64,000 nt of DNA from positions 1 through 64,000 of the forward strand of contig JBBSGP010000013.1 of the NCBI GenBank assembly GCA_038253885.1, written 5' to 3'. The DNA is from JALZAQ01 sp038253885. Its GTDB lineage: Bacteria > Gemmatimonadota > Gemmatimonadetes > Gemmatimonadales > Gemmatimonadaceae. This document shows, piece by piece, positions 33,513 through 41,615 of this stretch. The notes beneath the pieces are model-generated. The model was given only the letters and a program-made list of their open reading frames with translations, did not search any database and was not told the origin of the DNA. The first letter of the stretch is position 1; the number at the start of each line of letters is the position of its first letter. Both the position numbers and the translations under genes were made by a program.

Positions 33513-34712
33513 TCAGAAACGAAAAGTCAGCGGCCGCTTGTCCACTACGAAGCGGTCGAGCTCTCGTTTGAGCGCGGCACATTCGTGGAGCATCAGATTC
33601 GTCTCCTCGATAGCTACCTGCTTCACGCTCGGTCCAGCCTCGGCCGTCCATCTAACAACCTGGCCTGCAAACCTCGCCTGGACGAGCGCAACGATAGGTG
33701 CGAGGTCTGTTTCGGTTATTAGATCGGCGCCGGCGCTCTGTTTGTTGATCGCGCTATTGACCACCTTTTTCATGACTTCGAACGCGCGGACGTGTTTACT
33801 GGCGTGAAGTAGAGTGTACTTGTGCCGACCTGTCTTGGTCCTCACCGCAATGGGAAGGACGTGCTTGGCGCCCGACCTCCTCAGCAGATCGGAATAAAGC
33901 TCGATCATAACCTGTTGACGGCGCTCGCTCGGTGCGGCGTCGACCGTGGCAACGTATTCCGCGCCGCCGAAGGCCTTCTCCATGATCTCTCTGGCGCGCG
34001 CATCAGACTTATGCCCGGCGATAACCCGGCTCGCCGCGCGCTGAGCCTGCTCCACGACTTCGGCTTCATGATCCGCGCCGAAAAGTGACATCGTTGCCTC
34101 CGCGGCGCGCACCTTCCTCATGGGGTCCTTGGGAACCGCCGCTCCTTTCCCGTGCAACCGGACAGCCGCCTCATCGGAGAAAAGCACGAGCAGTTCGCTA
34201 CGCTTATCCGCGAGGAGATTCGGCAGCAACGCCGCGTCCAGACCACCGATGCCGAACGGATCGAGGAAGAAAAAAACAGGCTCATCCTTCTCAATGCCGC
34301 GAATGCGGTCCACCAGTCTTAGGTCGGCAACCCCATTGCGCATGTGGACAAAAGCATTTGGTGCGGCAGTGAAAGGGGCTAAGCAGCTCGCGAGTCGCTG
34401 GAAGCGGGTGGGATCCTGTTCGACGGCGATGACGTGCATTCCCGGGTCCGAGTCCATACTCGCCCGGTCCGGGTAAAGTCGCTCGTTGAACTCCTGAGCA
34501 ATCTGGGCCGCGAGAAGGGGCGATCCTGGGTTGCCCTGAGCGTCAGCCCCGGCGCCGGCAAAGGCATCTACGTAAATCACCCGCTGGTGTCGCCCCTTGC
34601 TTCTCTCCAACAGGATGGAGGCCCACACCTTGAGATAGCTCTCGAGAACGAAGTGCTTGAGGAGGGTGTGCTCTTCGAAAGGACGCTCGAAGTGGTCGTC
34701 TCGACTCATCAT
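33513..34712 (-). CDS. tcmP: three-Cys-motif partner protein TcmP
   Basis: 399 residues. It begins with HFERPFEEHTLLKHFVLESYL and contains VIYVDAFAGAGADAQGNPGS, a glycine-rich stretch typical of TcmP, followed by FFFLDPFGIGG; both resemble nucleotide- or SAM-binding Rossmann loops. TcmP proteins are named for co-occurrence with a three-Cys protein, and the DUF5131 gene is immediately adjacent but on the opposite strand. The ATG overlaps the stop of the methyltransferase gene (ATGA), so it is co-translated with that gene. A methyltransferase-like role is possible by fold; the real function is unknown. Confidence 0.87.
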   Translation of the reverse strand: MMSRDDHFERPFEEHTLLKHFVLESYLKVWASILLERSKGRHQRVIYVDAFAGAGADAQGNPGSPLLAAQIAQEFNERLYPDRASMDSDPGMHVIAVEQDPTRFQRLASCLAPFTAAPNAFVHMRNGVADLRLVDRIRGIEKDEPVFFFLDPFGIGGLDAALLPNLLADKRSELLVLFSDEAAVRLHGKGAAVPKDPMRKVRAAEATMSLFGADHEAEVVEQAQRAASRVIAGHKSDARAREIMEKAFGGAEYVATVDAAPSERRQQVMIELYSDLLRRSGAKHVLPIAVRTKTGRHKYTLLHASKHVRAFEVMKKVVNSAINKQSAGADLITETDLAPIVALVQARFAGQVVRWTAEAGPSVKQVAIEETNLMLHECAALKRELDRFVVDKRPLTFRF

Positions 34713-36328
34713 GTTGACTCGTCCGAGTCAAACAACTCCGGCGATGGCTCGGCGACCCTTCGGGCCTTTGGTGCTTGCTTGAACGTGCGCGCTGTCCCCG
34801 CTGTCCGCGGGTAGTCGATCCCTTTCCCGGCCAGGAGCTCGCCGACTGTGAGGAGCTGAATCCGCGGGTGCCGGCCCCACGGTGATTCATAGAAGCCTGC
34901 GGTCGCCCCCTCGCTCCGCATGGGCTTTGTGGGATCTTCGAAGCTGATGAGCACGCCGATCTCTGCCTTCTCACGCTGCAAGACGCCGACGAGATCGCGC
35001 ACTTGCGACACGGTGACGTGTCCTGCCTTCACCGAGAGAATCACCGATTTTGTCTTGCCGCTCTCGCTCGCGTCATGGAAGTAGATACGTCCATCGATGC
35101 CCTTATCTGCTCCCTTCTTCTGCTCAGCCGGTCGTGCATCGACGAGGCCAAGTGCCCACCACTGAAACTGGTAAGGGTCTGACGCGGCAAGCGCAGCAGC
35201 ATCTTCAACGGTCGTGGGTTCGCCGATGACGAGATAGCTGGCGGAATCACCATAAGCGTCCGAGAGTCGTGTCTTGATCAGGGTGATGGCGAGGTGTGTT
35301 ATGTCGATCCCAATCCACCGGCGGCCGAGTCTCTGTGCGGCGGAAATCGTTGTCCCACAGCCGCAAAAAGGATCCAGCAGGGTGTCACCGGGGTTGCTGC
35401 TCGCCAGGATCACCCGCTCGAGAAGAGTCTCTGGTTTTTGGGTGGGATAGCCCAAGCGTTCCTTCGCAGGGGCCGCAATCACGCCAATGTCATCCCACCA
35501 ATCTTGAATCGGGATGCCCTCATTCTCGTCCAGGTAGCGAACATAGGCGTTTATCATCGCCTTGCCGTCTGGGTAAAGCTTGATGCGCCCCTCTCGGTAC
35601 AGCGACTCCATGTTCTCTTTGGTAAACCGCCACGCCTTTGTCACCCCATGCCACTCATAGACGGGACCGCGTCCTCCGGGCGCGCTGATGTCCCCGAGAC
35701 GATAGCGGCGACCCTTCTCATCGACCCGGGAATACACCTTGTTCACGTAGGATTGGTCGAGAGGCTGGCGGAGAACATTGAAGACCGCTCCCGGCGATTT
35801 CCGATACAGAAGCAAAACGTCGTGTACGCGACCGAACCGCTTTGAGTCACTGTGTGCCGAGGTTCTTTTCCAGACGATTTCGTTTTGGAATTGATCCGGC
35901 CCGAAGACCGCATCGAGCAGGAGCTTGAGGTAGTGGCTCGCTGTTGGGTCGCAATGGAGATACAGCGATCCCGTCGACTTGAGCACCCGGCGCAACTCAA
36001 CGAGTCGCGGCGCCATCATCGCGAGGTAGGCGAGCATGTCCGACTCGCCAAGGAAGAGTCGGAATGCCTGCATCACCTCAGAGACCTTGCCTCCGGATTC
36101 GACAATGTCGTGGTAGGCTGCGGCCGCTGACTGGTCCCAGCGCCACGTATCCTCGAATGCCCGGATCTGCGCCGCTGCGCGGGACCCATCCTGCTCGGCG
36201 AACAACACATTGTAGCTCTTCGCCGAGTTGAAGGGCGGATCCAGGTAGATGAGGTCTATGGTCTCGGCCCTTATGTGCCGCCGGAGCACGTCGAGGTTGT
36301 CGCCGTAGTACAGGACGTTCGAGGTCAT
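34709..36328 (-). CDS. DNA methyltransferase fused to Mrr-like restriction endonuclease domain
   Basis: 539 residues. The amino-methyltransferase has catalytic motif IV DPPF at 30-33 (IDLIYLDPPFNSAKSYN) and the SAM-binding motif I later (GDTLLDPFCGCGTTISAA), the beta-class order seen in Mod-type N6-adenine or N4-cytosine enzymes. The C-terminal 150 residues look like an Mrr-type nuclease: KGADKGIDGRIYF (candidate catalytic Asp) and VILSVKAGHVTVSQVRDLVG (S-x-K in place of Q-x-K). A single-chain modification and cleavage enzyme is suggested. It is coupled to tcmP downstream and lies 1 nt after the helical protein gene. The target sequence is unknown. Confidence 0.88.
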   Translation of the reverse strand: MTSNVLYYGDNLDVLRRHIRAETIDLIYLDPPFNSAKSYNVLFAEQDGSRAAAQIRAFEDTWRWDQSAAAAYHDIVESGGKVSEVMQAFRLFLGESDMLAYLAMMAPRLVELRRVLKSTGSLYLHCDPTASHYLKLLLDAVFGPDQFQNEIVWKRTSAHSDSKRFGRVHDVLLLYRKSPGAVFNVLRQPLDQSYVNKVYSRVDEKGRRYRLGDISAPGGRGPVYEWHGVTKAWRFTKENMESLYREGRIKLYPDGKAMINAYVRYLDENEGIPIQDWWDDIGVIAAPAKERLGYPTQKPETLLERVILASSNPGDTLLDPFCGCGTTISAAQRLGRRWIGIDITHLAITLIKTRLSDAYGDSASYLVIGEPTTVEDAAALAASDPYQFQWWALGLVDARPAEQKKGADKGIDGRIYFHDASESGKTKSVILSVKAGHVTVSQVRDLVGVLQREKAEIGVLISFEDPTKPMRSEGATAGFYESPWGRHPRIQLLTVGELLAGKGIDYPRTAGTARTFKQAPKARRVAEPSPELFDSDEST

Positions 36329-36329
36329 G

Positions 36330-36866
36330 TCACTCGGCTATCCAGTTAAACCAGTTAAAAAAGGCGTGCGTGACGAGTGCCCCCGCATCGCGAACCAGCT
36401 GGCACTCATCGCTCGTCTCGGGCGCATGGCCGAGAATGTTCCCGACGATCCATATTCCCAGCGCGTCCGAAGCCACGAATTGTGGCTCCGATCCTACCGC
36501 GGTCAACCTGTCATGCTCAGCCTCGAACACGCGCTTGCAATCCTCGAAGCCACGAACACCATCCGGCTTCCAGTCGTTGAGGCGGGCGGCAACTATGTCC
36601 ATCAATATTTCCTTTCGTGCGTCTCTGAGCCCCTGGTGGTTAAGGCGAGATGCTGCTATGAACACACCCGCCACGGTAAGATAAAATTGCCATTGCTCGT
36701 CAGCTACCTGACGCAAGACCGCAAGCCGCTGGCCCTGATACAGCTGTGTGAGCAGCGCTACTGAATAAAGATCGGCCGCCTGAACTAGGGACCCCGCTCT
36801 TTCGAGCAATGGGTAGAGCTTCCCATGAAACAGTATTCCGAGGACCGATGGCGGCGGGAGGTTCAC
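36330..36866 (-). CDS. helical protein of unknown function in restriction-modification operon
   Basis: About 178 residues from GTG 36866. The sequence is almost all alpha-helical (LLERAGSLVQAADLYSVALL, QWQFYLTVAGVFIAASRL, RDAGALVTHAFFNWFNW) without signal or membrane features. I do not recognise a family. The GTG overlaps the stop of the decayed MltR-like gene (GTGA), the pattern used throughout this window; a TTG at 36899 is the alternative. The stop lies 1 nt before the methyltransferase ATG. Its position suggests a specificity or control role in the island, but nothing in the sequence shows it. Confidence 0.6.
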   Translation of the reverse strand: MNLPPPSVLGILFHGKLYPLLERAGSLVQAADLYSVALLTQLYQGQRLAVLRQVADEQWQFYLTVAGVFIAASRLNHQGLRDARKEILMDIVAARLNDWKPDGVRGFEDCKRVFEAEHDRLTAVGSEPQFVASDALGIWIVGNILGHAPETSDECQLVRDAGALVTHAFFNWFNWIAE

Positions 36867-37441
36867 GTCCTTTCGGACTCCGAAGCAGATGACTTCCAAT
36901 GCGCAACCGTCTGAATTTGAGGAATCTTCAGATGCCCGCCGGTCGATTCGAGAAACTCAACCTCCAAGCCTAGACTGCCCTCAACGGTCGCGGTCGCCCA
37001 GAGAAACATGTCTCGGTAATCCTCCGCCCAGTCCTGGGGCCAATCCAGTTTTGTATGAGTCGTCAGCTTGGCACAGGTCGAAGCTATTTTTCCTCGTCCT
37101 TGAAGGACAGTCCATGGAGTTGGTGCGCGAACGCATTCCGAATGTTCTTGATCAGCGATAAGATCGCGAACTCGTCTTGGCTGATTAGCCCCAGACAATT
37201 AGCACGCCCGTATCCTGGCGCCGAATGATCCCAATGGGCGTTCATTTTCAAGCAACTGAGCCACCTCGTTCTTATCGTCAACTAGCAAGGCAGCCAGCAA
37301 CTGCCTGAGCCTCTCGTCAAGACGAGCCGCTCCGAGGATGGCTGCCGCCCTAGCGCTCTCTGTTTGGAATTCATTGAGGAAACCTTACACGTCCTGGCTC
37401 TTTCGAACCGCCTCCTCTCGTTTGTCTCGTTTTGACGCCAT
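36863..37441 (-). pseudogene. decayed MltR-like gene
   Basis: Three frames together encode one MltR-like protein. ATG 37441 gives MASKRDKREEAVRKSQDV, then an in-frame TAA (37387-37385). The same frame resumes with FLNEFQTESARAAAILGAARLDERL and ENERPLGSFGARIRAC. A one-nt insertion near 37201 shifts to CLGLISQDEFAILSLIKNIRNAFAHQ, and a slip in an A5 run (37091-37087) shifts to IASTCAKLTTHTKLDW and beyond. MltR (mannitol repressor) family proteins share this order. RNAFAH matches the R-x4-H pattern of HEPN domains. Three independent lesions make a functional product unlikely. Confidence 0.75.
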
Positions 37442-37698
37442 CAGGTCGGCCTCCCTGTCGCGACCGGTAAGAGCGAGAGAATCAGGGGCGACGATGGCGC
37501 TCCAGAGAAGAAACATCGGCGGTAGCCGGTTGATCGTCGCATAGAGCTTGTCCCACCGCGCCTGCTCGTGCTGCTCCTCAGGGCTGCGTGAGCCAACTCC
37601 TGCTCCTTGTCTGCGAGATGTAGGTCGCCTCGAGTTCGGCGCCGTGTGCTGTCCCGCTGCCTCTCCAGTTGCTCTCTCCGCTCTGTCGGCGAGGTCAC
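37441..37698 (-). pseudogene. possible decayed small gene upstream of the MltR-like pseudogene
   Basis: GTG 37698 opens a charged helical sequence (TERREQLERQRDSTRRRTRG, LADKEQELAHAA). About halfway, the other minus-strand frame looks more protein-like (EEQHEQARWDKLYATINRLPP, MFLLWSAIVAPDSLALTG), suggesting a frameshift near 37570-37580. The first frame ends in TGATG, overlapping the MltR-like ATG. The family is unknown and the reading uncertain. The remainder of this stretch to 37831 shows nothing recognisable. Confidence 0.35.
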
Positions 37699-37831
37699 CG
37701 CTTGAACGCAATACGTAACGCCACACGCTTTCTCACCCAGCGCTTGGGGAGACGCGCGGATGAGATGGGCTAAGTCGTTCAGCTGTGGTCTGTTTTTGTG
37801 CGGTGGCGGTACAACGACGGCTGATGAACGA

Positions 37832-38878
37832 TCATGAAATGATGAGTCCGGGGATGGGCAGCGCGGCGTAGGCGTTCAGATCGAGAGGTGCGCGTTCACC
37901 TTGCTCGAGATGGAAGAGTCCGGCGCGGGCGATCATGGCCGCGTTGTCGGTCGCCAGCCGGGCCGATGGAGCATACACTGTCGCTGCGTACGGAGCCACA
38001 CGCTCGATGAGCGCGGTGATGAGAGCACGATTGCACGCCACGCCCCCGCCGACGACAACTCGCGTGCGTCCGAACGCGGCGACGGCCCGCGAGGTCTTCT
38101 CCGCCAGGGTATCCACGAGTGCATCCTGAAAGCCACGGGCGAGATCAGCCCGGTCGCTCTCCAGATCGGCCGCGCGAGACGCCTGGAGCAGCGCCGTCTT
38201 GAGCCCGCTGAACGACATGTCGAAATAGTCGGGATCACCCAATCGCTGATCGCGCCGCACCATCGGTCGCGCGAAGCGGTACCGCGACGGGTCGCCGCCG
38301 CGGGCCAGGCGCTCGAGATGCGGGCCGCCCGGGTACGGAAGGCCGAGCAGCTTACCCACCTTGTCGAACGCCTCACCCGCGGCGTCGTCGCGTGTCTCGC
38401 CGAGCAGACGGTAGCGCCCCCACGCCTCGACGTCGATCAACAACGTGTGGCCGCCCGAGACGAGCAGCGCCGTGAAAGGAGGACGGGCCTCGGGGTTCTC
38501 GAGCACCGTGCCGAACAGGTGCGCTTCCATGTGGTGAACGCCAACGGCCGGAATTCCGCACGCGTGCGCCAGAGCCTTGCCGAAGCTCATCCCAACCAGC
38601 AGCGCGCCCACCAGGCCCGGCGCATGCGTGACCGCCACGGCGTCGATGCTGTCGAGCCGCGCATCGGCTTCCTCCAGCGCGCGGCGCACGACCGGCACCA
38701 CCGCCGCCAGATGCGCTCGTGACGCGATCTCCGGGACGACACCGCCGAAAATGCGGTGGACATCCTGAGACAGGATCACGAGCGAGCGCACCGTCACCCG
38801 CTCCCCGCTCCCCTCTCCGTCCAGAACCGCGGCCGAGGTCTCGTCGCACGACGTCTCGATTCCGAGAATGGATGTCAT
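37832..38878 (-). CDS. tsaD: tRNA N6-adenosine threonylcarbamoyltransferase
   Basis: 348 residues. TsaD/Kae1 hallmarks: GIETSCDETSAAV at the N-terminus, GGVVPEIASRAH, the metal-binding HHMEAHL and LVSGGHTLL, GEAFDKVGKLLGLPYPGG, and the C-terminal metal Asp in LATDNAAMIARAG. With TsaB, TsaC and TsaE it makes the t6A37 modification of ANN-decoding tRNAs. Its ATG overlaps the ybbR-like stop (ATGA). It is the last gene of the 18-gene run and borders the accessory island. Confidence 0.96.
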   Translation of the reverse strand: MTSILGIETSCDETSAAVLDGEGSGERVTVRSLVILSQDVHRIFGGVVPEIASRAHLAAVVPVVRRALEEADARLDSIDAVAVTHAPGLVGALLVGMSFGKALAHACGIPAVGVHHMEAHLFGTVLENPEARPPFTALLVSGGHTLLIDVEAWGRYRLLGETRDDAAGEAFDKVGKLLGLPYPGGPHLERLARGGDPSRYRFARPMVRRDQRLGDPDYFDMSFSGLKTALLQASRAADLESDRADLARGFQDALVDTLAEKTSRAVAAFGRTRVVVGGGVACNRALITALIERVAPYAATVYAPSARLATDNAAMIARAGLFHLEQGERAPLDLNAYAALPIPGLIIS

Positions 38879-39633
38879 GGTGGCGACCCGCGCCGCCGGG
38901 GCGCGACCGCGGGTGGAGTGGTGTCGCGCACGACCGGAACGCTCACTCGCACGAGGGACGGCACGACGCGGACATCGAGGCCGGCGGTGTCCAGCGCCAC
39001 CGACTGCGAGCTGCTGTCGCGGACCAGAAGATCGGACCGTGCCGTGCGCACCTCCGCGATGGCCCCGACCGCGGCGCGAGCGCCGGTGACGCGCACGCTC
39101 TCAGGCACGAATCGCGGCTGGCCGGTTGCTCTCACCCCGCTGTCGCTGATGATGCGCAGCGCCGAGACCACCGGCACGGTCCGCTGTAGCGTGACGGTGA
39201 AGCGGAGAGCGATGCTGTGAGGCCGCACATCGCGGACCTGTGCGTCTACCCCGCTCGGGATCTCGACGTCGCTCGGTCGCAGCTCGAACGTCAGCCGCTC
39301 CGGCATGGCGGCGGTCGCCGTGCGTCGGATTACGGGTTGTGTGTTGTACAGCTTCATGATCTCACGGCCCCGTCCCACCACCAGCGCCTGGATCTCCGGC
39401 AGCTCGCCGCGAACTCGGACCGTCGAATCATGTGACAACACGAGGCGCACCGGGCTCCACTCCTCGGCCGGCCCTTCGGCGCTCACGACCAGCCAGAGAA
39501 TCAGCGCGAAGAAGAGGGCCGCGAGCTTGAGCGGCAGATGCTCGAAGGCCGCCGAAACCAGCCGCCGGCGGAGCGGCGGTCGTGGCCGCGCTCCCGCACC
39601 GATGACCGGGTAGGACGACGAGACTCGAGGCAT
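38875..39633 (-). CDS. YbbR-like domain protein
   Basis: 252 residues. A single N-terminal membrane helix (LPLKLAALFFALILWLVVS, residues about 33-51) is preceded by Arg-rich residues. Repeated YbbR-type beta domains follow (for example VRLVLSHDSTVRV, VDAQVRDVRPHSIALRF, FVPESVRVTGARAAVG). In Firmicutes the related CdaR regulates the diadenylate cyclase CdaA. No cdaA gene lies within this window, so such a role is not shown. It is probably anchored in the inner membrane with its domains outside. Its ATG lies 1 nt after the tlpA stop. Confidence 0.85.
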   Translation of the reverse strand: MPRVSSSYPVIGAGARPRPPLRRRLVSAAFEHLPLKLAALFFALILWLVVSAEGPAEEWSPVRLVLSHDSTVRVRGELPEIQALVVGRGREIMKLYNTQPVIRRTATAAMPERLTFELRPSDVEIPSGVDAQVRDVRPHSIALRFTVTLQRTVPVVSALRIISDSGVRATGQPRFVPESVRVTGARAAVGAIAEVRTARSDLLVRDSSSQSVALDTAGLDVRVVPSLVRVSVPVVRDTTPPAVAPRRRGSPP

Positions 39634-39634
39634 G

Positions 39635-40189
39635 CTACTCGACCAGAAGCCGGGCGATCAGCGATCGGTTCGCGTCCGAGTCCCACGCTGCGGCACCGAT
39701 CACCTTCTTCCGGATCGTCCCGTCCTTGCCGATCACGAAGGTCTCCGGAACTCCCGTCGTCTGGTAGATACGCTCGATCGTGCCGGTGCCTTCGTGCAGC
39801 ACCTCGAATGTGAGCCCGAACTCGCGCAGAAATTGCCGGATCTGCCGCACCTGTCTCTCGCCCGGATCGTCGACGCTGACGGCCACCACCTTGAGTCCCT
39901 GCGAGGCGTACGCGGCGTGCAATCGCTGGAGGCTCGGCATCTCGACGCGGCACGGGGCGCACCAGGTGGCCCAGATGTTCAGCACCACAACCTGTCCGCG
40001 GTAGTCCCGAAGCGATCTGGTGCGCGGAGGGGATAGCGAATCGATCGTGCGCGCGCTGAACGGCGGCGCGGGTGAGCCAGCGGCCACCGGAAAGAGCTCA
40101 TCGCCCAGGAAGTGAGTCGCTCCGACCATGCCGGCGGCGAGAACACCGACCACGCTGCCCACGAGCAGCCACTGCTGTCGGATCGTCAC
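39635..40189 (-). CDS. TlpA/ResA-family thiol-disulfide oxidoreductase
   Basis: About 184 residues. A single N-terminal anchor (WLLVGSVVGVLAAGMVGATH) is followed by a thioredoxin fold with the redox motif WATWCAPC and the cis-Pro segment TTGVPETFVIGKDG. Membrane-anchored TlpA/ResA proteins reduce specific disulfides in the periplasm, often for cytochrome c or oxidase assembly. The GTG start overlaps the rpe stop by 4 nt; the longer frame to 40528 overlaps rpe and is rejected. Confidence 0.92.
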   Translation of the reverse strand: MTIRQQWLLVGSVVGVLAAGMVGATHFLGDELFPVAAGSPAPPFSARTIDSLSPPRTRSLRDYRGQVVVLNIWATWCAPCRVEMPSLQRLHAAYASQGLKVVAVSVDDPGERQVRQIRQFLREFGLTFEVLHEGTGTIERIYQTTGVPETFVIGKDGTIRKKVIGAAAWDSDANRSLIARLLVE

Positions 40190-40851
40190 GCGCGCTCCGT
40201 GCAAGCGAGACGAAGGGCCCTGATCTCGGCGCTGGGATCGCCCGTATCGAACACGCCGTGGCCGGCGACGAACGTGTCGGCGCCCGCCCGCCACACCGGA
40301 GCAATCGTCTGGCGATTGATCCCGCCATCCACTTCCAGCGCGGCCTCGCTGCGCGCCCCATCGAGAAGCGCGCGCGCTCGTCGCACCTTGTCCACCGATG
40401 CCGGAAGAAAGCTCTGCCCCCCAAAACCCGGGTTCACCGTCATCACCAGGAGCAGATCCAGCTCGCCGGCCACCTCCCGGATCTGTTCCACCGGAGTGCC
40501 AGGGTTGAGCGCGGCTCCGGCGCGGCATCCCAGCTCACGGATGCGGGCGAGCTGCCGATTCAGATGAGGAGCCACTTCTACGTGAATTGTGATACCGCTC
40601 GCACCGGCTCGCGCGAAGTCGTCGAAGTACTTCTCGGGCTCGACCACCATCAGGTGGCAGTCGAGTGGCAGGTCGGTGAGGCGCCGTACTGTCTCGATGA
40701 CCTTGGTGCCGAACGACAGATTCGGCACGAAGCACCCGTCCATCACATCGACGTGCAGCCAGTCGGCGCCCCCTGCCTCCACGGTGGCGATCTCGTCGGC
40801 CAGCCGCGCGAAGTCGGCACCGAGAAGGGACGGCGCCACTCGGATGCTCAT
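40186..40851 (-). CDS. rpe: ribulose-phosphate 3-epimerase
   Basis: 221 residues, a TIM barrel. Motifs: IRVAPSLLGADFARL at the N-terminus, LHVDVMDGCFVPNLSFG (metal ligands), DCHLMV, GITIHVE, LNPGTPV, VMTVNPGFGGQ and LEVDGGINRQT. It interconverts ribulose-5-phosphate and xylulose-5-phosphate. Its ATG overlaps the PASTA-gene stop and its stop overlaps the tlpA start. The rsmB-PASTA-rpe order resembles the fmt-rsmB-rpe clusters of Gram-positive genomes. Length and motifs are typical. Confidence 0.96.
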   Translation of the reverse strand: MSIRVAPSLLGADFARLADEIATVEAGGADWLHVDVMDGCFVPNLSFGTKVIETVRRLTDLPLDCHLMVVEPEKYFDDFARAGASGITIHVEVAPHLNRQLARIRELGCRAGAALNPGTPVEQIREVAGELDLLLVMTVNPGFGGQSFLPASVDKVRRARALLDGARSEAALEVDGGINRQTIAPVWRAGADTFVAGHGVFDTGDPSAEIRALRLACTERA

Positions 40852-41615
40852 CGGGGGGGAGATGGCGCGGGGGCGCCGCTCGGCGACGCGCCTCCGGCGA
40901 CCATGAGCTGAATGGACGATCCGACGGGGACCGTTCGGCCGGCGGCGGGAGTCTGGGAGATGACGGTGTTCGGTGCCGAGAGGCTCGCCGAGTCGGTCGA
41001 GATGCGGGACAGCTTCATCCCGACCTGTCCGAGCACGGCACGCGCCTGGCCCAGCGTCTGGCCGACGACGTCTGGCACCTGGATTGTCGACGGGCCGGAG
41101 CTCACCACCAGCGAGACCGCGGCCGGGATCCGCAGCCTCGTGCCAGCCGGCGGGTCACTCGCGGTGATGATGCCTCGAGCCGCCGCGTCGCTCTGCTGCT
41201 CGGCTTCGGGACCCACCGTGAACCCTGCGTTCTCGATTGCCAGCTCGGCTTGAGTCTTCGTCAATCCGATGACGGCCGGTACCTCTCCGCTGCGCTGTCC
41301 CAGACTCATCGCCAGCTTCACCGTCGTCCCCTCCGGCTCGACGCTGCCGGGCAGCGGATTCTGCGAGATCACAGTACCCGCCGGCGCCGTGCCGTGGTAG
41401 CGCTTGTCACCGACCTTGAGCACGAACCCCGCGGCCGAGAGCTGCTTGGTGGCATCGTCCATTCCCAGCCCGACGACGCTCGGCACCTTCCGGTCGCTCG
41501 AGATGAGCTTGGAGGGGAAGATGAAGAGGGCCACGATCGCGTACGCGAGCAGGAAGCCGGCGGTCGTCAGAACCAGATACGGAATGGTGCGCCTGGCCGC
41601 ACCGCGCCAACTCAC
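40848..41615 (-). CDS. PASTA-domain membrane protein without kinase domain
   Basis: About 255 residues from GTG 41615, which overlaps the rsmB stop by 4 nt. One N-terminal membrane helix (IPYLVLTTAGFLLAYAIVAL) is followed by three PASTA domains (VPSVVGLGMDDATKQLSAAG, VPAVIGLTKTQAELAIENAG and VPDVVGQTLGQARAVLGQVG) and a Pro/Ser-rich tail. PASTA domains bind peptidoglycan fragments and usually belong to PknB-type kinases or penicillin-binding proteins. Here no kinase domain is attached, so the protein may sense or scaffold the wall. A longer open frame to 41744 overlaps rsmB. Confidence 0.9.
   Translation of the reverse strand: MSWRGAARRTIPYLVLTTAGFLLAYAIVALFIFPSKLISSDRKVPSVVGLGMDDATKQLSAAGFVLKVGDKRYHGTAPAGTVISQNPLPGSVEPEGTTVKLAMSLGQRSGEVPAVIGLTKTQAELAIENAGFTVGPEAEQQSDAAARGIITASDPPAGTRLRIPAAVSLVVSSGPSTIQVPDVVGQTLGQARAVLGQVGMKLSRISTDSASLSAPNTVISQTPAAGRTVPVGSSIQLMVAGGASPSGAPAPSPPR

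Noticed and set aside
36889..37161. Plus-strand open frames inside the MltR-like region
   Set aside because: They are antisense to the recognisable MltR-like peptide segments and have no homology.
32452..37836. Near-direct repeat GAACTATCATG / GAACGATCATG at the island edges
   Set aside because: Only 11 nt with one mismatch, and both copies overlap conserved gene ends; chance similarity is likely and no integrase is present.
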